64,000 nucleotides of DNA. Source: Altererythrobacter sp. CAU 1644 (lineage in GTDB: Bacteria; Pseudomonadota; Alphaproteobacteria; Sphingomonadales; Sphingomonadaceae). A program made the translations under genes and the position numbers. The stretch spans positions 124,001 through 188,000 of the forward strand of contig NZ_CP121106.1 in the NCBI RefSeq assembly GCF_029623755.1. The letters are read 5' to 3'. The notes below the pieces were generated by a model, which made no database searches, had not been told where the DNA came from, and saw only the letters and a program-made list of their open reading frames with translations. Of the stretch, positions 7,997 to 16,956 are shown in pieces (the first letter of the stretch is position 1; every line of letters begins with the position of its first letter).

Positions 7997-8898
7997 GCGT
8001 GCTTACGCAGCAACGGGTCAAGCTTGCGAACGGCATTGAACTCGATGTCGTCGATGAGGGGCCACCCGACGCACCGGTCCTCATTTTCCTTCACGGTTTT
8101 CCCGAAAGCCATCGCACCTGGCGCAACCAGATCGCGCATTTCTCCGACCGGTTCCGCTGCATTGCACCCGACCAGCGCGGGTATCGCGGGTCGTCGAAAC
8201 CGCAGGAGGTCGAAGCCTACACGCCCGACAAGCTGATCGGCGACGTCTTTCTGCTCGCCGATGCACTGGGCGTCGAGAAATTCACCATCGTCGGCCACGA
8301 TTGGGGCGGCGCGATCGCCTGGGGCGTGGCCTATATGGGCATGATGAACGGGCGCGTACCGCGTGCGGTCATCGCCAACGCGCCGCACCCGGTGCTGTTT
8401 CCGAAATTGCTCTTCACCAACCGCCAGCAGCGCGAAGCGAGCCAGTATTTCCGCGACTTCCGCGATCCCGCCAACGATCCGATGATCGGCGAGCACGGCC
8501 TCGCCCCGCTGCTGATGAAGGTCTTCGAGGGTAAGGTGATGACGAAGATCGACGAGGACGAAGCTGCGGCGATGTTGCAGGATTGGTCCGATCCTGATGC
8601 CGCCTTCGGCATGCTCAACTACTATCGCGCCAGCCCGATGGAGGTGCTTCCGCTCGACGCGCCCTACGAAATTCCGGCGGACTACACACAGGTGCCTTTG
8701 CCTAGGCTCGCCATCCCGACGCTGGTGATCTGGGCAATGGCAGACGAAGCCCTGCCGCCCGAGAACCTCGACGGTCTGGAGGATGTTATCGAACAGCTTG
8801 ACCTGTTCACAGTGCCCGAATGCGGGCATTTCGTTCAGTGGGAAGCGCCCGGGGCATTCAATTCAGCGCTCGAAGATTTCCTCGACAAGACGGCCTAG
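7993..8898 (+). CDS. Epoxide-hydrolase-like alpha/beta hydrolase
   Basis: A 301-residue alpha/beta-fold enzyme. HGFPESHRTWRNQ is the oxyanion HGxP motif, and GHDWGGAIAW puts an aspartate, not serine, at the nucleophile elbow, as in soluble epoxide hydrolases and haloalkane dehalogenases. CGHFVQWEAP supplies the catalytic histidine and IWAMADEALPP the acid region. APDQRGYRGSSKP is characteristic of epoxide hydrolases. The GTG start overlaps the SDR stop (GTGA), and the 3' end overlaps the convergent DUF2332 gene by 4 bases. With the SDR upstream, opening of an epoxide and oxidation of the diol is a reasonable but unproven pairing. Confidence 0.87.
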   Translation: MSVLTQQRVKLANGIELDVVDEGPPDAPVLIFLHGFPESHRTWRNQIAHFSDRFRCIAPDQRGYRGSSKPQEVEAYTPDKLIGDVFLLADALGVEKFTIVGHDWGGAIAWGVAYMGMMNGRVPRAVIANAPHPVLFPKLLFTNRQQREASQYFRDFRDPANDPMIGEHGLAPLLMKVFEGKVMTKIDEDEAAAMLQDWSDPDAAFGMLNYYRASPMEVLPLDAPYEIPADYTQVPLPRLAIPTLVIWAMADEALPPENLDGLEDVIEQLDLFTVPECGHFVQWEAPGAFNSALEDFLDKTA

Positions 8899-9992
8899 CC
8901 CGCCAGCCAATCGATATCGGCACCATGCGCGTGCGAGCGTGCCAGCAACGTGCCCTCCTCGCCACCCGGCCAGTACCTGACCCGCAATTCGTGGCGATGA
9001 ACGGTGCGATTTGCCTCCAGCGCGACCCAGGCAAGCGGCCGCTCGGCAGTCGCGCGTGCGCCAGCAGCTTCCATCGCTGCCGTCACGCGCTCCTGCTGGT
9101 CCTCCGGCACATATTGCCAGACGATAGAGTGCATCAGCACCCGCGTCGTCCCGCTCTCCTGCGGTTTGGCGAGTTCCGCCTCGACGAAATCCGCCGCGTT
9201 GGCGCGCACGAGGTCAGGCTTGCGCTCGCTGGCAGCGACAATGGCCGCCTCCATCCGCTCGAAACGGATCGTGTGCTCGGGCCAGATATATGCCTTGAGC
9301 CGCAGCGCCTGTGCAGGGTCGGTCAGGTCAACGGGAGCCACATCGCAGCCGCGCGTCGACTGGATCTTGATGTCACGTCTGGGCGGCGGAGCGCCCCGCC
9401 AGTCCGGAGCGAAATGCATTGCCCCCGGCTCGGGCCCGACCATGACCCCGCCGAGATCGTAGTGATAGCGGTCCATCATCAGGTTGATCCCCGCACTCGA
9501 CCCGATCTCGAGGCATTCGAAGCGCGGCGGCAGGCCCTGGTCCGCCAGCCACAGCATGGCCGCGGCGAAGTTGCTCGACCGTCCGGCCTCATTGGTCTGC
9601 GGCGGGCCATCGAGCCACGATAGCAATTGCGCCTCGTGTCCGAAAATGACCTCTTCGACGATCCGCGCGTCGTCGACCGGCACGCCGCGATAGATCGGCG
9701 ATAGTTCCGGGGCATCCCCCGAGAGATGAAGCGCGTGAATACCACCAGCCACGCGCAGCGGCAGCGCGTCGGCGAGCGGCGCGCCCTGCCAGCTTCGAAT
9801 CCGTTCGATCAGCGCATTGCTGCGCTCGCCTTCGACCACAGCGAGGATGGCCGAGCAGATACGAGCCGTGATCGGGGCGCCATTGGCATCGCAATAGGCC
9901 ACCTGGTTGGTGAAAGCGGTGTGGATCGCGCCCTCGCCCTTGGTTGCCATGTCGATCAGATGATAGTCTGACTTGCCGCCCGTATCGTCCAT
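8895..9992 (-). CDS. DUF2332 domain-containing protein
   Basis: About 365 residues matching DUF2332. [24 protein letters not shown] lies near the start, [19 protein letters not shown] in the middle resembles the glycine-rich motif of methyltransferase-like folds, and [19 protein letters not shown] comes later. The family has no established reaction; the Rossmann-like motif hints at an S-adenosylmethionine- or nucleotide-binding enzyme. Two nearby ATGs exist (9998 and 9992). The second has AAAGGG at 8 bases and is preferred. It is divergent from hisG with a 44-base gap. Confidence 0.78.
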   Translation of the reverse strand: MDDTGGKSDYHLIDMATKGEGAIHTAFTNQVAYCDANGAPITARICSAILAVVEGERSNALIERIRSWQGAPLADALPLRVAGGIHALHLSGDAPELSPIYRGVPVDDARIVEEVIFGHEAQLLSWLDGPPQTNEAGRSSNFAAAMLWLADQGLPPRFECLEIGSSAGINLMMDRYHYDLGGVMVGPEPGAMHFAPDWRGAPPPRRDIKIQSTRGCDVAPVDLTDPAQALRLKAYIWPEHTIRFERMEAAIVAASERKPDLVRANAADFVEAELAKPQESGTTRVLMHSIVWQYVPEDQQERVTAAMEAAGARATAERPLAWVALEANRTVHRHELRVRYWPGGEEGTLLARSHAHGADIDWLAG

Positions 9993-10036
9993 ATGCATTG
10001 CCCTTTCGCCGCCCGTTGCCTAAGTGCCGCGGCGCA

Positions 10037-10705
10037 ATGGAAAACAACGTCGCCAGCCCGCTGACATTCGCCATTCCCAAGGGGCGCATCCTCGATGAAG
10101 CGCTGCCGGTGATGGCGTGTGCCGGCGTCGTGCCCGAAGCGGCGTTCCACGACAAGAGCAACCGTTCGCTCAGCTTTGACACTACCCGCGAAGACATGCG
10201 GCTGATCCGCGTCCGCGCCTTCGATGTGGCCACTTTCGTCGCGCATGGCGCAGCGCAGATCGGCATCGTCGGGTCTGACGTGATCGAGGAATTCGATTAT
10301 GCCGATCTTTACGCGCCGATCGATCTCGAGTTTGGGCGGTGCCGCCTCTCGGTCGCCATGATGAAAGGCGATGCAGGGACAGAAGGCAATGCGAGCCACC
10401 TGCGCGTCGCGACCAAATACCCCAATCTCACCCGCCGCCACTTCGAGCGGCAGGGCATCCAGGCCGAATGCGTCAAGCTCAATGGCGCGATGGAACTGGC
10501 ACCTTCGCTGGGGCTGGCGCGGCGGATCGTCGATCTTGTCGAGAGCGGGCGCACACTGAAGGAGAATGGACTCGTAGAGACCGAAACCATCCTCGAGATT
10601 TCCGCGCGCCTGATCGTCAACCGTGCCGCGCTCAAGACCGATCCGCGCGTCGGCGAACTGGTTTCGGCCTTTCGCGCCGTAGCCGAGTCACGCGAGGCGG
10701 CCTGA
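10037..10705 (+). CDS. hisG: ATP phosphoribosyltransferase catalytic subunit, short form
   Basis: HisG makes phosphoribosyl-ATP from ATP and PRPP, the first step of histidine synthesis. The 222-residue protein has [35 protein letters not shown] and [29 protein letters not shown], the conserved PRPP-binding region. It lacks the C-terminal regulatory domain of long-form enzymes, so activity should need a HisZ partner, which is not in this window. ATG 10037 gives the family N-terminus; a longer upstream frame overlaps the divergent gene and is rejected. It overlaps hisD by 1 base. Confidence 0.96.
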   Translation: MENNVASPLTFAIPKGRILDEALPVMACAGVVPEAAFHDKSNRSLSFDTTREDMRLIRVRAFDVATFVAHGAAQIGIVGSDVIEEFDYADLYAPIDLEFGRCRLSVAMMKGDAGTEGNASHLRVATKYPNLTRRHFERQGIQAECVKLNGAMELAPSLGLARRIVDLVESGRTLKENGLVETETILEISARLIVNRAALKTDPRVGELVSAFRAVAESREAA

Positions 10706-11994
10706 TGCAGCAGCTTTCGACCAGCGATCAGAATTTCACGGCCCAGTTCCGCAAGCTCGTCAATGCGCGGCGCGAAAGCGATGCGGACGTAGCGCTGCAA
10801 GTCACTGATATTTTGCGCGAAGTTCGCGCCCGAGGCGACGCGGCGCTCGAAGAATATTCGATGCGCTACGATGGGCATGCGCTGACGATCGATGATGATT
10901 GGGTGATCACGCCCGAACGATGCAAGGATGCCTACGACGGTCTCGATAGCGAACTGCGCGGCGCACTCGAACTCGCCGCCGATCGTATTCGCGCCTACCA
11001 CGAGGCCCAATTGCCGCCCGATCGGGATTTCACCGATGCTGCCGGCGTTCGCCAGGGCGCGATCTGGCGTCCTGTCGACGCGGCGGGCCTCTATGTTCCG
11101 GGCGGTCGGGCCGCGTATCCTTCCTCGCTGCTGATGAATGCGATCCCCGCCAAGGTCGCCGGTGTCGAACGTCTGGTGGTCACCACTCCGACGCCCAAGG
11201 GCGAAAGCAATCCGCTCGTGCTCGCCGCGGCGCACATCGCTGGGATCGACGAGATCTGGCGGGTCGGGGGCGCCCAAGCGGTGGCCGCCCTCGCCTATGG
11301 CACCGACCGGATCGAAAAGGTCGACGTCATCACCGGCCCCGGCAATGCCTGGGTCGCCGAGGCCAAGCGCCAGCTTTACGGCGTCGTCGGCATCGACATG
11401 GTTGCCGGGCCGAGCGAGATCCTGGTTATTGCCGATAAGGACAACAATCCCGAGTGGATCGCCGCCGACCTGCTCAGCCAGGCAGAGCACGACCCGACTT
11501 CGCAATCGATCCTGATCACCGACGATGCGACGTTTGGCGCGCTGGTGGAGGATTGCATCGACCTGCAGTTGGCGACACTTGCCACCTCAAAGACCGCCAA
11601 GGCGAGCTGGGATGAACACGGCGCCATCATCGTCGTCGGCAGTCTCGATGAAGCTCCCGCTCTCGCCAACGAGCTGGCCGCCGAACATGTGGAACTGGCG
11701 GTGGCAGATCCCGAGCCACTGCTGAAGGCGATCCGCCATGCGGGCAGTGTCTTCCTCGGCCGGATGACGCCAGAGGCGGTGGGCGACTATGTCGCGGGGC
11801 CCAACCATGTCCTGCCGACAGGGCGCCGTGCGCGCTTCGCCAGCGGGCTCTCGGTGCTCGATTTCATGAAGCGCACCAGTTTCATCTCGCTGGACGAGGC
11901 GGCGCTAGGCGCTATAGGGCCAGCCGCTGTGGCACTGGCGCATGCCGAAGGGCTGCCCGCGCATGCCAAATCCGTAGAATTGAGATTGAAATGA
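10705..11994 (+). CDS. hisD: Histidinol dehydrogenase
   Basis: HisD carries out the last two oxidations of histidine synthesis, histidinol to histidine, with NAD and zinc. The 429-residue length is normal. The signature runs from DVITGPGNAWVAEAKRQLYG through GIDMVAGPSEIL, followed by AADLLSQAEHDP with zinc-ligand residues and GPNHVLPTGRRARFASGLSV. The ATG at 10705 shares its A with the hisG stop (TGATG), and the stop overlaps nusB by 4 bases (ATGA), so the block is clearly one operon. Confidence 0.97.
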   Translation: MQQLSTSDQNFTAQFRKLVNARRESDADVALQVTDILREVRARGDAALEEYSMRYDGHALTIDDDWVITPERCKDAYDGLDSELRGALELAADRIRAYHEAQLPPDRDFTDAAGVRQGAIWRPVDAAGLYVPGGRAAYPSSLLMNAIPAKVAGVERLVVTTPTPKGESNPLVLAAAHIAGIDEIWRVGGAQAVAALAYGTDRIEKVDVITGPGNAWVAEAKRQLYGVVGIDMVAGPSEILVIADKDNNPEWIAADLLSQAEHDPTSQSILITDDATFGALVEDCIDLQLATLATSKTAKASWDEHGAIIVVGSLDEAPALANELAAEHVELAVADPEPLLKAIRHAGSVFLGRMTPEAVGDYVAGPNHVLPTGRRARFASGLSVLDFMKRTSFISLDEAALGAIGPAAVALAHAEGLPAHAKSVELRLK

Positions 11995-12443
11995 CATCCG
12001 CCCCCCGTTCCCAGGCCCGTTCCGCTGCGCGCCTCGCCGCCGTACAGGCACTCTACCAGCAGCAGATGGAGGGCACCGCCCTCGCCCGCTTGCTCAACGA
12101 ATTCCACCAGCATCGCCTCGGCATGGAGATCGATGACGAGCAGTACGCCGAGGCAGAAGTCGATTTCTTCGACGATGTCGTGGCCGGGGTCGATGCTCGC
12201 CGCGACGAGATCGACGCCCTGCTGGGCGGCAAGCTGGCGGAAGGTTGGACGCTGGTCCGGCTTGACAAGACCATGCTCCAGATCCTGCGCTGCGGGACCT
12301 ACGAACTGCTCGCCCGGGCCGATGTCCCGTCGGCGGCGGCAATCAATGAGTATGTCGATGTCGCCAAGGCCTTCTTCGACGACCGCGAGGCGAAATTCGT
12401 CAACGGCATCCTCGATGCCGTGGCCAAGGATGCGCGCAACTGA
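11991..12443 (+). CDS. nusB: Transcription antitermination factor NusB
   Basis: A 150-residue all-helical NusB. SAARLAAVQALYQQQMEG is the N-terminal arginine-rich RNA-binding helix, and ILRCGTYELLARADVPSAAAINEYVDVAKAF with FVNGILDAVAKDAR is the C-terminal signature. It works with NusE (S10) at boxA elements in rRNA antitermination. The ATGA overlap with hisD and the overlap with thiL show translational coupling. The his-nusB-thiL order is common in sphingomonads. Confidence 0.95.
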   Translation: MTSAPRSQARSAARLAAVQALYQQQMEGTALARLLNEFHQHRLGMEIDDEQYAEAEVDFFDDVVAGVDARRDEIDALLGGKLAEGWTLVRLDKTMLQILRCGTYELLARADVPSAAAINEYVDVAKAFFDDREAKFVNGILDAVAKDARN

Positions 12444-13309
12444 GCGGCGAGCTCGATTTTATCGCGCGATTGCGCGACCTGCCGCTCCATTCCGGGGCGC
12501 GCAACCTCGAAGACGACTGCGCGATCCTCGAATTCGGCAGCGAAACGCTGGTCATCACGCATGACATGATAGCCGAGGGCACGCATTGGCGGCCCGGACA
12601 GGACATGGCGGACGTGGCGTGGAAGCTGGTCGCGGTGAACCTGTCGGACCTCGCAGCCAAGGGCGCGGAGCCCGTCGGCGTGTTGCTTGGACATAGCCTC
12701 GGCGACGAGGACGATCGCTTCCTCGCCGGACTGCGCGATGTGCTCGAAACATATGGTGTCGCCCTCCTCGGTGGCGACACGATCCGATCACAGGGTTCGC
12801 GCACCATCGGCCTGACCGCGATCGGCCGAGCCACACACACGCCCGTGCCCTCGCGGGCTGGCGCGCAAGCAGGCGATGCCGTGTTTGTTACGGGCGTACT
12901 TGGATCTGCGATGATGGGTTTCGAGGCCCTGCGAGATGGCACCGGTGAGGACAGCACCGCCTATCGCCGCCCGCGCCCTTTGCTCGACGAAGGGATCGCC
13001 CTGGCACCTGTCGCCACCGCGATGATGGACGTCTCGGACGGCTTGTTGCTCGATGCTTCCCGGCTTGCTGCCGCCAGCTCTCTGACCCTCGACCTGCTAC
13101 GTGATCGGATTCCGGTTGCCGACGCAACGCGGCGCGATGAGTGCATCCGCTGGGGCGATGATTACCAGCTCCTCTTCACGGCACCTCCCGGCGCGGATCT
13201 ACCCGTCCCGGCGGTGCGGATCGGGACCGCGCGAGGCCGGGGCGACGCCCCCCTGCTGCTCGATGGGAGCCCCCCCGATCAGGGCGGCAAGCTGGGCTAC
13301 GAGCACTAA
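12440..13309 (+). CDS. thiL: Thiamine-monophosphate kinase, apparent CTG start
   Basis: ThiL phosphorylates thiamine monophosphate to the diphosphate cofactor. About 289 residues, with GARNLEDDCAILEFG (Mg/ATP-binding aspartates), THDMIAEGTHW, NLSDLAAKGAEP, GGDTIRSQG and MDVSDGLLLDASRL, all ThiL motifs. The in-frame TTG at 12470 would remove the conserved N-terminal stretch that reads SGELDFIARLRDLP, comparable to GEFSLIARYF in E. coli ThiL. No ATG, GTG or TTG serves that stretch, but CTG 12440 does. It has AAGGA (12426-12430) nine bases upstream and overlaps the nusB TGA. A sequencing change from an ancestral ATGA overlap is an alternative. Function firm, start moderately so. Confidence 0.9.
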   Translation: MSGELDFIARLRDLPLHSGARNLEDDCAILEFGSETLVITHDMIAEGTHWRPGQDMADVAWKLVAVNLSDLAAKGAEPVGVLLGHSLGDEDDRFLAGLRDVLETYGVALLGGDTIRSQGSRTIGLTAIGRATHTPVPSRAGAQAGDAVFVTGVLGSAMMGFEALRDGTGEDSTAYRRPRPLLDEGIALAPVATAMMDVSDGLLLDASRLAAASSLTLDLLRDRIPVADATRRDECIRWGDDYQLLFTAPPGADLPVPAVRIGTARGRGDAPLLLDGSPPDQGGKLGYEH

Positions 13310-13358
13310 ACTGAACGGCAAATCCGGTGGATGGGCCCAAATCTGGCTGTTTCGCCCC

Positions 13359-13386
13359 TTGTCAGCCCCTCTCCATCGCTTATAGC
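13359..13386 (+). promoter_or_regulatory. Candidate sigma-70 promoter for hppA
   Basis: TTGTCA (13359-13364) and TATAGC (13381-13386) are separated by 16 bases and lie about 60-90 bases upstream of the hppA start, in the 138-base gap after thiL. The spacing and hexamers fit a housekeeping promoter. No transcript start was mapped, so this is a pattern call. Confidence 0.4.
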
Positions 13387-13399
13387 CACCCGCACACAA

Positions 13400-13415
13400 C
13401 TCCGCGATCGCGGAG
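13400..13415. repeat. Perfect 16-base palindrome in the hppA leader
   Basis: CTCCGCGATCGCGGAG is its own reverse complement. It falls just downstream of the candidate -10 box and before the Shine-Dalgarno GAGAGGGG. It may act as an operator, or fold as a hairpin in the leader mRNA. Its GC-rich core could also be chance in a genome rich in CGATCG words. Confidence 0.5.
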
Positions 13416-13447
13416 CGTGTTTCCACGCATTTGAGAGGGGATTTTTC

Positions 13448-15598
13448 GTGGACCTTATACTCATTTCAATTGGGTTGGGACTGTTGGCCATCGTCTACGG
13501 CTTCGTCACCAGCCGCCAGGTTCTCGGCGCCAGCGCCGGGAACGAGAAGATGCAGGAGATTGCCGGAGCCATCCAGGAGGGTGCGAAGGCCTATCTCAAC
13601 CGTCAATATACCACCATCGGCATGGTCGGCGTCGTCGTCGCCGTGCTGGTCGGGTATTTCCTCGGGCCAATCTCGGCCACGGGCTTCCTCATCGGTGCGA
13701 TCCTGTCGGGCGTCGCTGGCTATATCGGGATGAATATCTCGGTCCGCTCGAACGTCCGTACTGCTGCCGCCGCGCAGGAAGGCCTGCAGCAGGGCCTGAC
13801 GCTGGCGTTCCGCGCCGGCGCCATCACCGGCCTGCTCGTCGCCGGTCTTGCCCTGCTGGCGATCGCCGTCTTCTTCTATGTCCTGATCGGACCGATGACG
13901 CTCGAGCCGAACAGCCGCACGGTTATCGACGCGCTCGTCGCGCTCGCTTTCGGTGCCTCGCTGATCTCGATCTTCGCGCGTCTGGGCGGCGGGATCTTCA
14001 CCAAGGCCGCCGACGTCGGTGCCGACCTCGTCGGCAAGGTTGAGGCTGGCATCCCCGAAGACGATCCGCGCAACCCGGCCGTGATCGCGGACAATGTGGG
14101 CGACAACGTCGGCGACTGCGCCGGCATGGCTGCCGACCTGTTCGAGACCTATGTCGTCACCGTCGGCGCCACCATGGTGCTGACCGCGCTGCTGCTGACC
14201 TCGGCCGGAGACCTTCTCCTTCCGCTGATGGCGCTGCCGCTGCTGATCGGTGGTGCGTGTATCGTGACCTCCATCATCGGCACCTACTTCGTCCGGCTGG
14301 GAGGTGGCACCAATGTCATGGGCGCGATGTACAAGGGTTTCCTGGTCTCGGCTGTCCTCGCGATCCCGCTGATCTGGTACGTTGCCAGCTACGCGCTCGG
14401 TTCGGTCGGCACGGACATGAATACCGTCCTCAACGCCGGAACCGGCATGGTCGAGTTCACCGGCATGGACCTGTTCTGGTGCGCGATGCTGGGTCTTGCC
14501 ATCACCGGCCTGATCATCTGGATTACAGAGTACTACACCGGCACGGGATACCGTCCGGTCCGCTCGATCGCCAAGGCTTCGGAAACGGGCCACGGCACCA
14601 ACGTGATCCAGGGCCTGGCCGTGTCGCTTGAATCGACCGCGCTGCCCACCATCGTGATCGTCGGCGGTATCATCATCGCCTACCAGCTCGCTGGCCTGAT
14701 GGGCATCGCCTATGGCGCCACTGCCATGCTGGCTCTGGCGGGCATGGTCGTCGCTCTCGACGCCTATGGTCCGGTGACCGACAATGCCGGCGGCATCGCC
14801 GAAATGGCCGGTCTCGACGACAGCGTGCGTGAGAAGACCGACCTGCTCGATGCAGTCGGCAACACCACCAAGGCCGTGACCAAGGGCTATGCCATCGGTT
14901 CGGCGGGCCTCGGCGCGCTGGTACTGTTCGCCGCCTTCACAACCGACCTGCGGGTGTTCTTCCCGGGGCTGACCGACGGCGATCTTGCCAATGGCGAAGT
15001 CTCGTTCAGTCTCGAGAACCCCTATGTCATCGTTGGCCTGCTGCTCGGCGCCCTGCTCCCGTACCTGTTCGGTGCGATGGGCATGACCGCCGTGGGCCGT
15101 GCCGCGGGTGACGTGGTGAAGGACGTGCGCGAGCAGTTCGCTGCTGATCCGGGCATCATGGCCGGGACCAGCCGTCCCAACTACGCCAAGACGGTCGACC
15201 TGGTGACCAAGGCAGCGATCAAGGAAATGATCGTTCCCTCGCTGCTGCCGGTGCTGGCACCGATCGTGGTCTACTTCGTGATCAGCGCGATCGCGGGTCA
15301 GGACAATGGCTTCGCGGCTTTGGGCGCCTTGCTCCTCGGCGTGATCGTCGGTGGTCTCTTCGTTGCTATCTCGATGACCGCAGGTGGCGGCGCATGGGAT
15401 AACGCGAAGAAGTACATCGAGGACGGCAACCACGGCGGCAAGGGCTCGGAAGCCCACAAGGCTGCCGTGACCGGCGACACCGTGGGCGATCCCTACAAGG
15501 ACACCGCGGGCCCGGCCGTGAACCCGATGATCAAGATCACCAACATCGTTGCGCTGCTGCTGCTTGCCGCGCTTGCGGGCGGCCACGCCGCGATGTGA
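13448..15598 (+). CDS. hppA: Membrane-bound proton-translocating pyrophosphatase, K+-independent type
   Basis: A 716-residue integral membrane pump with many hydrophobic segments that hydrolyses pyrophosphate and exports protons. The substrate loop has [20 protein letters not shown] and [20 protein letters not shown], and a later acidic block has [37 protein letters not shown] carries lysine where K+-dependent enzymes have alanine (GNTTAA), so K+ independence and H+ transport are expected from published mutagenesis of the family. GTG 13448 is chosen: it follows GAGAGGGG and gives the family start [12 protein letters not shown], whereas a longer upstream frame has a non-family N-terminus. A terminator follows the stop. 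Confidence 0.97.
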   Translation: MDLILISIGLGLLAIVYGFVTSRQVLGASAGNEKMQEIAGAIQEGAKAYLNRQYTTIGMVGVVVAVLVGYFLGPISATGFLIGAILSGVAGYIGMNISVRSNVRTAAAAQEGLQQGLTLAFRAGAITGLLVAGLALLAIAVFFYVLIGPMTLEPNSRTVIDALVALAFGASLISIFARLGGGIFTKAADVGADLVGKVEAGIPEDDPRNPAVIADNVGDNVGDCAGMAADLFETYVVTVGATMVLTALLLTSAGDLLLPLMALPLLIGGACIVTSIIGTYFVRLGGGTNVMGAMYKGFLVSAVLAIPLIWYVASYALGSVGTDMNTVLNAGTGMVEFTGMDLFWCAMLGLAITGLIIWITEYYTGTGYRPVRSIAKASETGHGTNVIQGLAVSLESTALPTIVIVGGIIIAYQLAGLMGIAYGATAMLALAGMVVALDAYGPVTDNAGGIAEMAGLDDSVREKTDLLDAVGNTTKAVTKGYAIGSAGLGALVLFAAFTTDLRVFFPGLTDGDLANGEVSFSLENPYVIVGLLLGALLPYLFGAMGMTAVGRAAGDVVKDVREQFAADPGIMAGTSRPNYAKTVDLVTKAAIKEMIVPSLLPVLAPIVVYFVISAIAGQDNGFAALGALLLGVIVGGLFVAISMTAGGGAWDNAKKYIEDGNHGGKGSEAHKAAVTGDTVGDPYKDTAGPAVNPMIKITNIVALLLLAALAGGHAAM

Positions 15599-15627
15599 TC
15601 GCAGAATACTCGGCAACGGGATTGGAG

Positions 15628-15660
15628 AACCCCGTCCGGAGCGATCCGGGCGGGGTTTTC
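15628..15660 (+). terminator. Rho-independent terminator after hppA
   Basis: AACCCCG (15628-15634) pairs with CGGGGTT (15651-15657), with additional TCCGGA/TCCGG pairing inside, followed by a short T run (GTTTTC). It lies 30 bases after the hppA stop. Confidence 0.85.
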
Positions 15661-15771
15661 TCATTCATGGTTAACGCCGGGCTTCGGCCGTGTTGAACAT
15701 TCCTTAGCCTGCCGCTGCTAACCCGCAGCATTGTGCGATCCTGCACATTGTGACGAGGGTTAACGACAAGC

Positions 15772-16956
15772 ATGGCGACAGCGCCGCTCGACATCTACGA
15801 AACAACGCCCGCGCAGGAGCTCTATGAGACGAGTCCGGCGCAGGAAATCGTGATCCGTGCCGCGGGGATGCACTTCCTGCCGCGTGCGGAACTGTCGCGC
15901 GCCGGTTTTGTCGCCCAATGGGATTCGCTCGTGGAAGATGCGAGCGAGCCGAACCCCTTCTTCGAGCCATGGTACCTCTTGCCCTCGCTTGCGGCGCTCG
16001 ACCCGCATGAAGAGGTTTCGGTCGCAGCCTTCTACGCAAGGGGGCGACTGGTCGGGCTGCTACCGCTTGCCCTGGCCGCCGACTACTACCGCTATCCGCT
16101 CCCGCATGCTGCAGCCTGGCTCCACGCCAACAGTTTCTGCGGCGCTCCGCTGATCGCCAAGGGATGGGAGCGGCAGTTCTGGCAGGCCCTGCTGGCGGCT
16201 TTCGATCGCGATCCCTGCGGCGCCATGTTCCTGCACTTGCCGCAGCTCCCGTCGGAAAGCGTGGTGGTCGAGGCGCTGCGCGCGATATTGACGGAGGAAG
16301 GACGCGCCGGCGGAACAGTCCGTGTCGAAGAACGTGCGCTGCTCTCGTCAGATCTATCGGCGGAGAACTACTTCGCCGCGGCCATGCCCAACAAAAAGCG
16401 CAAGGAACTGCGGCGCCAGGCCAAGCGACTTGGCGAGGAAGGCGAACTCGAATTCGCGCGGCAGATCGATGCGCGGGACATCACCGAATGGACTGCGGAA
16501 TTCCTCGTGCTCGAACAGGCCGGATGGAAGGGGGGCGAAGGGTCCGCCCTGGCCGATGGTGATGCGACATGCGCGCTGTTCCGCGATGCCATTGCAGGCG
16601 CTGCCGATGCCGGAAGGCTCGAGCGGCTGACCCTCCGTCTCGACGGCAAGCCGATCGCTATGCTCGCCAACTTCATTGCAGCCCCCGGGGCCTTCAGTTT
16701 CAAGACCGCCTTCGACGAGCGTTACTCGCGTTATTCCCCAGGGGTGCTGTTGCAAAAGGAAAACCTCGCACTGCTCGATCGGACCGACATCGATTGGTGC
16801 GACAGCTGCGCCGCCGAGGGCCATCCGATGATCGAGCGCATCTGGCGCGACAAGCGGCGCATGATCAGCCTCAATGTTGCGATTGGCGGCAGCGTGCGCC
16901 GCTCAATCTTCCGCCAACTTCTCCGCATCGAGACCAGAGACAAGGCCATCCGATGA
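15772..16956 (+). CDS. GNAT-fold (CelD/BcsL-like) acyltransferase
   Basis: A 394-residue protein with the two-lobed acetyltransferase layout of the CelD/BcsL and FemAB-like group. N-terminal lobe: AGFVAQWDSLVEDASEPNPFFEPWYLLPSL and RGRLVGLLPLALAADY. C-terminal lobe: MPNKKRKELRRQAKRL followed by FLVLEQAGWKGGEGSAL, DGKPIAMLANFIA and KTAFDERYSRYSPGVLLQ, a recognisable family pattern. Residues 10-24 hold two copies of YET-x-PAQE (YETTPAQE, YETSPAQE), an odd tandem repeat. Likely cytoplasmic, transferring an acyl group to a polysaccharide or amino-sugar precursor. The stop overlaps the next gene's ATG (ATGA). Confidence 0.8.
   Translation: MATAPLDIYETTPAQELYETSPAQEIVIRAAGMHFLPRAELSRAGFVAQWDSLVEDASEPNPFFEPWYLLPSLAALDPHEEVSVAAFYARGRLVGLLPLALAADYYRYPLPHAAAWLHANSFCGAPLIAKGWERQFWQALLAAFDRDPCGAMFLHLPQLPSESVVVEALRAILTEEGRAGGTVRVEERALLSSDLSAENYFAAAMPNKKRKELRRQAKRLGEEGELEFARQIDARDITEWTAEFLVLEQAGWKGGEGSALADGDATCALFRDAIAGAADAGRLERLTLRLDGKPIAMLANFIAAPGAFSFKTAFDERYSRYSPGVLLQKENLALLDRTDIDWCDSCAAEGHPMIERIWRDKRRMISLNVAIGGSVRRSIFRQLLRIETRDKAIR

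Noticed and set aside
13310..13447. Riboswitch between thiL and hppA
   Set aside because: No TPP-type conserved core (CUGAGA with matching helices) is visible. The gap is explained by a promoter and palindrome.
13466..15664. Long open frame antisense to hppA (about 730 codons)
   Set aside because: It is the mirror of a highly conserved gene in GC-rich codons, shows no family motif, and is rich in His/Asp/Arg from complementing wobble positions. hppA itself is unmistakable.
16569..16952. N-terminal extension of the cupin-like protein
   Set aside because: The extended frame lies inside the acyltransferase gene, is Arg-rich and unlike the family. The ATGA overlap at 16953 is the natural start.
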